From Bacillota bacterium (GTDB taxonomy: Bacteria; Bacillota; Clostridia; Peptostreptococcales; Anaerovoracaceae), in the NCBI GenBank assembly GCA_029266295.1, contig JAQSXD010000198.1, positions 1-6,891 on the forward strand: 6,891 nucleotides of DNA, read 5' to 3'. Shown piece after piece: positions 1 through 6,310 of this stretch. Position numbers and translations under genes: made by a program. The first letter of the stretch is position 1; the number at the start of each line of letters is the position of its first letter. The notes under the pieces were generated by a model, which searched no databases, was not told where the DNA came from, and saw only the letters and a list, made by a program, of their open reading frames with translations.

Positions 1-29
1 AATATATATGAAACAGATTCAATTTTCAA
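1..29 (-). promoter_or_regulatory. candidate sigma-A promoter for a gene beyond the left edge
   Basis: Read on the minus strand there is TTGAAA (24-29), a 17-base spacer (7-23), and TATATT (1-6). Each hexamer matches the housekeeping consensus at five of six positions and the spacing is optimal. It lies just after the hotdog gene stop and points out of the window, so it would drive the next minus-strand gene. The region is AT-rich, which raises the chance of a fortuitous match, and the transcription start falls outside the window. Confidence 0.45.
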
Positions 30-58
30 CAAAATATCTCTTGTATACATTATATTTT

Positions 59-89
59 GAGACGCTGCTCCTTAGTGGCTCAGCGTTTC
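59..89 (-). terminator. weak hairpin over the 3' end of the hotdog gene
   Basis: Arms at 59-67 and 81-89 form a 9-base inverted repeat with one imperfect pair (perfect core ACGCTG/CAGCGT) and a 13-base loop. It spans the stop codon at 72-74. On the minus strand the hairpin is followed by AAAATATAATG rather than a T run, so it is not a canonical intrinsic terminator. It could be a weak 3'-end structure or chance. Confidence 0.2.
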
Positions 90-716
90 GGCCCTCTGCC
101 GGATCTGGAGTTCTTCCTCATCGGTGGTCTCATCCATCACAATACCGTGGGGTCTCTTACGTTTTGTATCCGGCTCTACGCAAACAAAGGTGAGGTATCC
201 GTCTACGTGTGTTGTACCGTGGATTTCAGACATAACCTTAACATATACGGTGATGCTGGTGGTTCCAACCTTGGCAACCCTTGAGTAAAATGTAATGATG
301 TCACCCTTTTGCACCGGTCTTGTAAATGTAAAGCCGTGTATATTCACACAAAGTACATCCTGAGGTCTTCCGTGCTGCGATGCGGCGGCAACAAAGGCTG
401 CCTCCACAAGCCACTCTGCGGAACGCCCTGCGAACAAAGTTCCGTGGTGATTTAAATCCTCTGATTTCACCAGGTGTGATATTTTATAGTATTTCATTTT
501 TGTACTTCCTTTCTTTTCTACAATTTTCTGAGCTACTGTTATTTTTTGATCGACAGCTATTATTTCTTGATTTGCTGTATGTTCTTCATGGGCACTTGCT
601 TTTTCGATTGCCGTCACTTCTTGATCGACAGCCGTGACTGTCGTTTCTTTTGCCGGACCCTTTTGTTCGGGCTTTTTCCTCTTTGCGTAGGAGTCTGTGG
701 TTTGTTTCTTGCTCAA
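72..716 (-). CDS. hotdog-fold acyl-CoA thioesterase-like protein with charged N-terminal extension
   Basis: The longest reading gives 214 residues from a TTG start at 716, which has AAAGGA (723-728) six bases upstream. Residues 1-73 are rich in K, E, Q, T and A, without predicted hydrophobic structure, and contain a near-repeat (AVDQEVTA / AVDQKITV). Residues 74-186 look like a single hotdog domain of the acyl-CoA hydrolase type: a helix-leading motif NHHGTLFAG (89-97), the helix AEWLVEAAFVAAA (100-112), then the strands FTFTRPVQKGDIITFYSRV and TTSITVYVKV and a final HVDGYLTFV strand. The family hydrolyses acyl-CoA thioesters in the cytoplasm, usually as oligomers; the substrate here cannot be read. 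The usual acid in the central helix may be E101 or E105. A C-terminal acidic tail follows. An ATG at 497 with a stronger ribosome binding site would give a 141-residue protein of normal family length, so either or both starts may be used. It is 42 bases after the GDPD gene with no terminator, so probably co-transcribed with it. Confidence 0.8.
   Translation of the reverse strand: MSKKQTTDSYAKRKKPEQKGPAKETTVTAVDQEVTAIEKASAHEEHTANQEIIAVDQKITVAQKIVEKKGSTKMKYYKISHLVKSEDLNHHGTLFAGRSAEWLVEAAFVAAASQHGRPQDVLCVNIHGFTFTRPVQKGDIITFYSRVAKVGTTSITVYVKVMSEIHGTTHVDGYLTFVCVEPDTKRKRPHGIVMDETTDEEELQIRQRAETLSH
495..510 (-). promoter_or_regulatory. internal start: RBS plus ATG for the short hotdog form
   Basis: On the minus strand AAAGGAAG is followed by TACAAAA and ATG (495-497), a good Shine-Dalgarno at good distance. 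The ATG begins MKYYKIS, exactly where the hotdog domain starts, and yields a 141-residue protein. This competes with the TTG at 716, which also has a fair ribosome binding site. Confidence 0.6.
546..632. repeat. short direct repeat inside the hotdog N-terminal extension
   Basis: The 12-mer TTGATCGACAGC occurs at 546-557 and again at 621-632, 75 bases (25 codons) apart and therefore in frame. It encodes the AVDQ element of the low-complexity extension. Surrounding codons are similar but not identical, which suggests old internal duplication of a disordered linker. Confidence 0.55.
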
Positions 717-722
717 ATCTTA

Positions 723-728
723 TCCTTT
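723..728 (-). promoter_or_regulatory. RBS for the TTG start of the long hotdog form
   Basis: AAAGGA on the minus strand, six bases before TTG (714-716). An in-frame TAA lies two codons upstream of that TTG, so no earlier start is possible in this frame. Confidence 0.5.
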
Positions 729-758
729 CTTATACTGTTTTCAAATAAAAACATCGTA

Positions 759-2462
759 TTAGAACAATTTCTCTGCTGCCTGGATCATTTGGTATCTGCT
801 GTTCTTATCCGGAGGAATATCTCCGCGAACTAAAAGGATAAGATCATCTTCTTCAATGTATGTTACACCTGCAATCTGTTGGTAGAATTCCCCTCCAGCC
901 ATCGCCTTATTCATATACAGAACCACCGGCTGTTTTAATCTGGTAATCCGCGGTCCATTTCTGATTAAGTTGGTGTCTGCCATAATTAAATTTCGCGTCC
1001 CGCCCAGGACGATGCTGATATCTTTCTGATTGTCCATTGATACGGAAGCTGCACCGAGGCGCTTTACTGCGGTGCTCAGTGGCAGTAATAGATTCCCGCT
1101 TCGATTTTGCTGCACAGGCAGAATCTCATCACCGTTCATAAACGTATCTGCTTTACCCTGAAAGTAGAATAAATATTCCCCCTTCTTTGCAATCAATGCT
1201 TTCTCCATGACCTCCCGAAGTTCCTCCGTTAGATCGGATTTCGACAGAATAGAGTCGAAGTCTTTCCCATTTTTTATTGATTCCAGCCGATATTCAAATT
1301 TTTTATGTAAGATCCGAAGTCCCTCAGAATCTTTCCAAAGCAGATATTCTAGTTTGGTTTCTGATTCTGGAGGATTGCCTGTTGCTTGTCCTGCTCCGTA
1401 ATTTTGCAGATTGGTCTTCCTGTGGCGGATATCCACGATCAGCTTATGCTTGCCCTCAGATAGCGCAAGCAGATCAGTGGTCGATGCCGCAGTAGCTGAA
1501 TGATCCAGATAGAATGTACCGGTATCTTCCGCTTTCAGCCCATATATCGTTATGGATTCCAGTTCTTTGATTCTCTCATCTGTCAATTTTCTAAGCGCAC
1601 CGTTTTCTGAAACCGCCAGATAGTATTCCCTTTCAACTCCCTCGAACTCTGCAGGAAGAAGTGTTCCCGAATACACACCCCTTGCTCCTTGTTTCAGATA
1701 TGACACGGCATCCTCATATACGGAAACCGGATGAACATAAACCGGAATCCCTTTTTTAGCCAAAGCAGTGCAATACCCTTTATCAGCGACGTAGTCCGGC
1801 ATCGTAACCGCGTAAATATCCTTTTCCTTAACAAAAGAAGAAAGGCGTTCCGCATCAATTTCAGCCATCGTATACAAAGTGAAGATCATGGTATCAAAGC
1901 CAAGTTTTTGGGCTCCGTCCCACTGAACGTAGTCGTAAATCTGAGGAATGATCTGATCCGTCACTTCAGGATATTGATCTGCTATGGTCTGCAGCAGTTT
2001 TAGATTGTCACCCTTCGTGTCGGTAATAATCCGAACTTCTCTATGGGCTTTCAAGATTGGAACGAGCTTATCAAAGGTAAGTACCTCAAACTCGCCATGA
2101 ACTTTCAGTGCCAGAAAATTGCGATAGGAGATCTTTTTATCAAACGTTGTCCCATAATAATGCAACGCTGTTCGATCCCAATCATGGAGCATAATGATTC
2201 TGCCGTCAGAGGAAAGATCCATGTCCAATTCTATGTACTGATACCCGTTTTTTATGGAAAGATTCAGAGCTTCAACGGAATTGGTGGTTTCATAACCTTT
2301 GTAAGCGCCTCCCCCATGAGCAATAACGCTTTCATAGAGGGCTGCTTCTGCCGGATCGTCTGCAAATACAGGCGCGATTTGAATCAGTGACAGGGTGATT
2401 TGTATCATCAATAAGATCAGTGCTTTTAAAGCAATTTTTCTTTTTAAAGCGAGTGTATTCAA
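759..2462 (-). CDS. secreted glycerophosphodiester phosphodiesterase-like protein with C-terminal CuAO-N-like domain
   Basis: 567 residues. Residues 1-34 form a Sec signal peptide: basic KRK, a long hydrophobic core, and a likely cut after VFA before DDP. Residues 46-272 are a GDPD TIM-barrel: AHGGG with first catalytic H49, ETTNS with metal ligand E58, ELDMD (77-81), HD with second catalytic H93, and DTK (148-150) where the family usually has E-x-K. The family cleaves glycerophosphodiesters to glycerol-3-phosphate and an alcohol; outside the cell the targets may be phospholipid head groups or teichoic acid. Several usual residues differ: HGG for HRG, HPV for the WTV strand, and SGTLLP for the final TD loop. 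Residues 273-436 are an unassigned, probably beta-rich linker. Residues 440-547 resemble the copper amine oxidase N-terminal-like domain (LLLPLSTAVKRLGAASVSMD), common on secreted clostridial proteins and thought to act in surface attachment. The start is TTG with GGAG 11 bases upstream; the next Met lies inside the signal peptide. It follows pucR by 28 bases. Confidence 0.82.
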   Translation of the reverse strand: MNTLALKRKIALKALILLMIQITLSLIQIAPVFADDPAEAALYESVIAHGGGAYKGYETTNSVEALNLSIKNGYQYIELDMDLSSDGRIIMLHDWDRTALHYYGTTFDKKISYRNFLALKVHGEFEVLTFDKLVPILKAHREVRIITDTKGDNLKLLQTIADQYPEVTDQIIPQIYDYVQWDGAQKLGFDTMIFTLYTMAEIDAERLSSFVKEKDIYAVTMPDYVADKGYCTALAKKGIPVYVHPVSVYEDAVSYLKQGARGVYSGTLLPAEFEGVEREYYLAVSENGALRKLTDERIKELESITIYGLKAEDTGTFYLDHSATAASTTDLLALSEGKHKLIVDIRHRKTNLQNYGAGQATGNPPESETKLEYLLWKDSEGLRILHKKFEYRLESIKNGKDFDSILSKSDLTEELREVMEKALIAKKGEYLFYFQGKADTFMNGDEILPVQQNRSGNLLLPLSTAVKRLGAASVSMDNQKDISIVLGGTRNLIMADTNLIRNGPRITRLKQPVVLYMNKAMAGGEFYQQIAGVTYIEEDDLILLVRGDIPPDKNSRYQMIQAAEKLF

Positions 2463-2473
2463 GGCGATTGTTT

Positions 2474-2477
2474 CTCC
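2474..2477 (-). promoter_or_regulatory. RBS deciding the TTG start of the GDPD gene
   Basis: GGAG on the minus strand lies 11 bases before TTG (2460-2462), between the pucR stop and the GDPD start. The spacing is longer than ideal, but no ATG or GTG fits better, and this start gives a complete signal peptide. Confidence 0.45.
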
Positions 2478-2490
2478 GAAATTACGTCAG

Positions 2491-4056
2491 TTACAGCATT
2501 CTTGTTATTTTTTCAATTCGCTCCACTGCCAGAGCCACTGTCAGGCCCGGAATGATGGAGGTTCCCATCATATCTGCCTGTAGAATCTCCCTGATCCGCT
2601 TCAGGCGGTATTGAACCGTATTGGTATGAATTTTCATAAGCTTAGCGGTCTTGGATGTATTCATCCCGGCATCGAGCACAAAGATTTCCAGCGTCTCCAG
2701 GAGCTGCTTCCCCTTTCCTTCTTTGGAAGTCTTAAAAGGTGCAATCAAATCCATGTAGTTTTTCTTAACGGTATCACTCTTGATGGAAATGTTGATGCAA
2801 TTGCTCGCCAGTGCAAGTTCATACTTTGTAAAAGTATTCATATGCGGAAAAATATATTGGATAAAGGGCCAGGCTTCATTGATTAGCTGATATGCATCTG
2901 AGCAGCCTTCCATCCCCTCTAAACCGGTCACATGAAAGATCATTGCGCCTTGCCCCAAAGGCAATTCCTGATAGAGTTCCGTGCAGGAAACTCTGGACTT
3001 TGCATGATCCCCTCTTAGAATCATCCCGAAGATTTCATCCCCTTCATGGATTTTCAGAACTTCATAGCCTGTTCGCTTTTCGAAGGAAGTGATTTTTTTC
3101 AGGCTGTCATCCCGTTCGACTCCCGTGATGCAGAAAACACTAAGGATCTCTGCGCCTTCAGACATGGCCTCATCTTTCAGACAATATGCCAAGCTCTTAT
3201 TGCCTCTCCTGAGTGCCTTAATAAACTCTGCCTTGGCATCTTTGACGGGGCTGTATTTCCACATTCCCATAGCGATTTCCAAAATCTCAGCCAGTTTCGT
3301 AATTTCGCCCGGGGAGTAGGAGTCCTCGTTGTCCACGATGAACATATAGTGCTTTTCACCGTTGATGGTCACCGGCCCCCAATAGGTCAGGGCACCATTG
3401 ATATCAATTCTGGTATAGACTGCCGACTTATCTACGTCCCGTTCAATTCCTTCGCGAATGGCTTCAGCGATTGTGGTTCTGTGCCTGGTTTCCACCGAGA
3501 AAATCGGATTAAAATCCTCACTAAGAATTACCATCTGAAAATTATTATTAATGGCGGCTTCTCTAGCCGCAGACTGGAAATTACTATGCTTTTCAAAGTT
3601 CAATAAATGAAAGATTGTATTGCTGATGAGTCTGTTGGCAAAATTGTCTCCGTACAGAACCTTTTCCATTACCTCGTTTACGATGTCGCTGTATGTGGCT
3701 GCTGGCTCAGGCGGCACAACAATTAACGGGAGTTTTAACTCATTGGAAAGCGCAAGGACTCTGCGAGGCATTGACTCCAGTTTTGTTTCTGGTGCAAGAA
3801 GGACCAATGCCGCCTCGCCCTGATCTGCCAGAGATCGCAAAGTCTGAAGCTGAGCGTCTTCTCCGAGAACGTCAAAAAACGATGCCGTGAGAACCAGCTC
3901 GTTTTTCTTATGGAAGTCGCCTATATGATTGCTCAGGCTGCCTGCCTCAAAAAAGGAAACTGCAGTAACCCTGTTATCCAAACCCTGATTGCCCGCAATC
4001 AGTACAGCCTTTTGAAATACCGGGAGCTCCAGGCAATCTTTCACTGTTACCTTCAT
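2491..4056 (-). CDS. PucR-family transcriptional regulator
   Basis: 521 residues from ATG at 4056. The first ~130 residues match the PucR N-terminal domain: VTVKDCLELPVF at the start, then hydrophobic strands (ELVLTASFF, AALVLLAPE, LPLIVVPPE) around an effector-sensing fold. A middle region (about 270-400) has the usual low-conservation regulatory domain of this family. The C-terminus carries the PucR-type helix-turn-helix: LLETLEIFVLDAGMNTSKTA leading into HTNTVQYRLKRIREI (about 452-491), the DNA-binding part. Named members control purine catabolism or other nutrient genes after binding a small molecule; no purine-degradation gene is visible here, so the ligand and targets are unknown. A TTG four codons earlier is possible, but the GAGG at 4063-4066 overlaps it and sits six bases before this ATG. 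The gene stands after the ftsH terminator and 28 bases before the GDPD gene, which suggests it controls that pair or itself. I see no convincing own promoter in the 80-base gap. Confidence 0.9.
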   Translation of the reverse strand: MKVTVKDCLELPVFQKAVLIAGNQGLDNRVTAVSFFEAGSLSNHIGDFHKKNELVLTASFFDVLGEDAQLQTLRSLADQGEAALVLLAPETKLESMPRRVLALSNELKLPLIVVPPEPAATYSDIVNEVMEKVLYGDNFANRLISNTIFHLLNFEKHSNFQSAAREAAINNNFQMVILSEDFNPIFSVETRHRTTIAEAIREGIERDVDKSAVYTRIDINGALTYWGPVTINGEKHYMFIVDNEDSYSPGEITKLAEILEIAMGMWKYSPVKDAKAEFIKALRRGNKSLAYCLKDEAMSEGAEILSVFCITGVERDDSLKKITSFEKRTGYEVLKIHEGDEIFGMILRGDHAKSRVSCTELYQELPLGQGAMIFHVTGLEGMEGCSDAYQLINEAWPFIQYIFPHMNTFTKYELALASNCINISIKSDTVKKNYMDLIAPFKTSKEGKGKQLLETLEIFVLDAGMNTSKTAKLMKIHTNTVQYRLKRIREILQADMMGTSIIPGLTVALAVERIEKITRML

Positions 4057-4062
4057 TCTATA

Positions 4063-4066
4063 CCTC
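4063..4066 (-). promoter_or_regulatory. RBS deciding the ATG start of pucR-like gene
   Basis: GAGG on the minus strand, six bases before ATG (4054-4056). It overlaps the upstream TTG (4066-4068), which rules against that longer start. Confidence 0.65.
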
Positions 4067-4097
4067 AACTATGCAAACGCCAACGGAAGCGTTCCCT

Positions 4098-4124
4098 ATA
4101 AAAGAGGCAGGTAAATTACCTGCC
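4098..4124 (-). terminator. intrinsic terminator after ftsH
   Basis: A perfect 9-base inverted repeat, GGCAGGTAA (4106-4114) and TTACCTGCC (4116-4124), folds into a GC-rich stem of at least seven pairs with an AT-rich loop. On the minus strand it is followed by TCTTTTAT (4105-4098). It starts 11 bases after the ftsH stop. The T tract is short and interrupted, so some readthrough into pucR is likely. On the plus strand the repeat is followed by CCAAAA, so it terminates only in the ftsH direction. Confidence 0.75.
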
Positions 4125-4135
4125 CCAAAATTCAG

Positions 4136-6145
4136 TTATCTTTTTCCTTCCGGTCCTATGCCTCCACGGTCTGACCCATCTGCGTCATCACCCTCTTTGC
4201 TCTCTTCCGGTTCATCGATTTCTTCATCTGTAGGCTCTTCGTCTTCCAGTTCCATGGCCGCTTCCAATGCATTGGCTTCTTCAATGGCCCGTTCCATATG
4301 ATGAACTTCCTCGATGAGCTGTTTGGATGTTTTCGCACCTGTGAACAGCGCTTCGAACTGCTCTCCGTCAAGCGTTTCAATTTCAAGCAATGTCTTGGCA
4401 ATGGTGTGAAGCATATCAATATTTTCTGTCAGCAGCTTTTCTGCTGTCGAATAGGCATCTTCCAAAATGGTACGAATCTCTTCATCGATTTCCGATGCCA
4501 TTTCTTCAGAGTAGTTCTTTCTCGTGGAGAAATCCTTACCCAGGAAGACTTCATCCGACGAGCTGTAATTCACGGGCCCCAGTCTTTCGCTGAAACCGTA
4601 TTTCGTTACCATACCGCGTGCGATTTCTGTAGCTCTTTCGATGTCGTTGCTGGCGCCGGTACTGATGTCGTTCAATGTCAGCTTTTCAGCCACACGGCCT
4701 CCCAGTAGATGAACGATCTGTTCCGTCATTGTGGTCTTTGTGGCGTAATATTTATCCTCTTTCGGAAGAATCATTGTAAATCCGCCGGCTCTTCCTCTTG
4801 GTATAATCGTCACCTGATGGACTGGATCGGTATTGGGCATCATTCTGGCAACCAGCGCGTGACCCGCTTCATGATAAGCGGTAAGCTTTCTTTCGCTTTC
4901 ACTGATCACTCTGCTCTTCTTCTCAGGACCTGCAATTACCTTCGTAACGGCTTCTTCGATTTCATCCATCCGAATTTTTTTGCCGTTTCTTCTTGCGGTA
5001 AGCAATGCTGCTTCATTGAGCATATTTTCGATATCCGCCGGGGTAAAGCCCGGGGTTCTTCTTGCTAAAACTTTAGGATCAACCGACTCATCCAACGGCT
5101 TGTTTTTTGAATGTACTCTGAAGATCGCTTCCCTGCCTTTTATATCCGGAATTCCGATGACCACCTGACGGTCGAATCGACCGGGACGAAGTAGCGCCGG
5201 GTCCAGAATGTCCGGTCTGTTGGTTGCGGCTAGAATAATGATTCCTGCATTCTCGCCAAAACCATCCATTTCAACCAGCAGCTGATTTAAGGTTTGTTCT
5301 CTTTCGTCATGGCCACCGCCGAGGCCTGCGCCTCTTTTTCTTCCCACTGCATCAATTTCGTCAATAAAGATAATACAGGGAGAACTTTTCTTGGCCTGTT
5401 CAAACAAATCTCTTACTCTGGAAGCTCCAACACCGACGAACATTTCAACGAAATCAGAACCGCTGATACTGAAGAACGGAACACCCGCTTCTCCGGCAGC
5501 AGCCTTGGAGATATAAGTTTTTCCTGTTCCCGGAGGGCCTACCAGCAGGATGCCCTTCGGTATTCTTGCACCCAGAGCATAATATTTCTTAGGATTCTTG
5601 AGGAAGTCAACCACCTCTTCAAGTTCTTCTTTCTCCTCCTCAAGCCCAGCCACATCATCGAAGGTAACCTTTTTTAATTCATCTTCTTTGTGAAGCTTGG
5701 CTCTGCTCTTGCCGAAAGACATCACCTTTCCGCCGCCGCCCTGACCCTGATTCATAAAAACAAACCAGAAGATGATCAGGATTGCAACCATGATAATCGT
5801 AGGCAGCAGTGATACAATCCACGGAGTTGTTTTTGGTTCATCACTGTTAAGTGTAATCTTTCCTTCTTCCATCTGGGGGAAGATGTACTGCTCATTGAGC
5901 ATATTAATTTCCAGAACCGACGGTGCATAGGCAACGATCTTATCTCCGTTCTTAAGCGTACCGTTCAAAACCCGATCATTGATCGTCATCGATTCCACAT
6001 TTTCGTTTTTCAGTTCAGTTGCAAATTTGGAAAAGTCAACTTCCTTTACTTCCTGTTCCGGCGTCCCCTGGTAAAACCATGCCATCGCCAGAACCAATCC
6101 AAAGATTACAACATATATCCCCAAATTTTTAACGACTCTATTCAA
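4136..6145 (-). CDS. ftsH: ATP-dependent zinc metalloprotease FtsH
   Basis: 669 residues, near the usual family length. It is a membrane-anchored AAA+ protease that extracts and degrades misfolded membrane proteins and short-lived regulators, working as a hexamer. Order of parts: first membrane segment (about 8-25), an extracytoplasmic region, second membrane segment (about 109-131), a Gly-rich linker, Walker A GPPGTGKT (203-210), pore loop FVG (236-238), Walker B IIFIDEID (258-265), second region of homology ATNRPDILDPALLRPGRFDR (307-326) with arginine fingers R320 and R323, then the protease zinc site HEAGH (425-429) with probable third ligand D501 in GASNDIERAT. The stretch after Walker A reads YISKAAAGEA, where LLAKA is common. 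The last ~40 residues are very acidic, then end GGIGPEGKR. The TTG start is supported by MNRVVKN, which closely resembles the MNRVFRN start of Bacillus subtilis FtsH, and by AAAGGGG upstream. It has its own promoter after tilS and a terminator behind it. Confidence 0.98.
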   Translation of the reverse strand: MNRVVKNLGIYVVIFGLVLAMAWFYQGTPEQEVKEVDFSKFATELKNENVESMTINDRVLNGTLKNGDKIVAYAPSVLEINMLNEQYIFPQMEEGKITLNSDEPKTTPWIVSLLPTIIMVAILIIFWFVFMNQGQGGGGKVMSFGKSRAKLHKEDELKKVTFDDVAGLEEEKEELEEVVDFLKNPKKYYALGARIPKGILLVGPPGTGKTYISKAAAGEAGVPFFSISGSDFVEMFVGVGASRVRDLFEQAKKSSPCIIFIDEIDAVGRKRGAGLGGGHDEREQTLNQLLVEMDGFGENAGIIILAATNRPDILDPALLRPGRFDRQVVIGIPDIKGREAIFRVHSKNKPLDESVDPKVLARRTPGFTPADIENMLNEAALLTARRNGKKIRMDEIEEAVTKVIAGPEKKSRVISESERKLTAYHEAGHALVARMMPNTDPVHQVTIIPRGRAGGFTMILPKEDKYYATKTTMTEQIVHLLGGRVAEKLTLNDISTGASNDIERATEIARGMVTKYGFSERLGPVNYSSSDEVFLGKDFSTRKNYSEEMASEIDEEIRTILEDAYSTAEKLLTENIDMLHTIAKTLLEIETLDGEQFEALFTGAKTSKQLIEEVHHMERAIEEANALEAAMELEDEEPTDEEIDEPEESKEGDDADGSDRGGIGPEGKR

Positions 6146-6156
6146 TGTCTGTTGTT

Positions 6157-6163
6157 CCCCTTT
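6157..6163 (-). promoter_or_regulatory. RBS for the ftsH TTG start
   Basis: AAAGGGG on the minus strand, 11 bases before TTG (6143-6145). No ATG lies nearby in frame. The long spacing and TTG codon suggest moderate translation. Confidence 0.55.
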
Positions 6164-6234
6164 CTTGGACTCTCTGCTTCGCCATCATTATGTATTAATC
6201 AATGGCATTGTATTGTTTTTGCAGAAAATTTATA

Positions 6235-6252
6235 CCTGCAGCATTCCTGCAG
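6235..6252 (-). other. small hairpin / CCTGCAG direct repeat in the ftsH leader
   Basis: CCTGCAG occurs at 6235-6241 and 6246-6252. Because CTGCAG is itself palindromic, the two copies (6236-6241, 6247-6252) can pair into a 6-bp stem with a 5-base loop. It lies about 20 bases downstream of the -10 element and would be in the 5' leader of the ftsH transcript. No T run follows, so it is not a terminator. It could be an operator, an mRNA structure, or chance. Confidence 0.35.
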
Positions 6253-6271
6253 AATTCTAACATCTGTTCGA

Positions 6272-6301
6272 ATGATACTGAACGTTTTTTTGCCCAGTCA
6301 A
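6272..6301 (-). promoter_or_regulatory. ftsH: candidate sigma-A promoter for ftsH
   Basis: On the minus strand TTGACT (6296-6301), an 18-base spacer containing an A7 run, and TATCAT (6272-6277). Each hexamer has five of six consensus bases. It begins 9 bases after the tilS stop and would start transcription near 6265, giving a leader of about 120 bases before ftsH. No heat-shock CIRCE or paired CtsR site is visible. Confidence 0.6.
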
Positions 6302-6310
6302 AAAATTTTA

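Noticed and set aside
717..758. Possible separate promoter for the hotdog gene (TATAAG near 730)
   Set aside because: No acceptable -35 hexamer lies 16-18 bases upstream, and the 42-base gap fits co-transcription with the GDPD gene.
3046..3606. 186-codon open frame on the plus strand
   Set aside because: It lies wholly inside the PucR regulator on the opposite strand, has no recognisable domain, and is explained as antisense shadow of a well-supported gene.
4076..4095. Inverted repeat AACGC-N8-GCGTT with nested GGAAGCGTTCC upstream of pucR
   Set aside because: It could be an autoregulatory operator, but arms of four to five bases are expected by chance and no second copy is seen before the other genes.
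4298..4708. 136-codon and similar open frames on the plus strand opposite ftsH
   Set aside because: They mirror conserved FtsH coding sequence and have no family resemblance or convincing ribosome binding site.
6296..6303. AGTCAAA-like half of a CtsR heat-shock operator near the ftsH promoter
   Set aside because: CtsR sites need two tandem heptads; only one is present and it is the -35 element itself.
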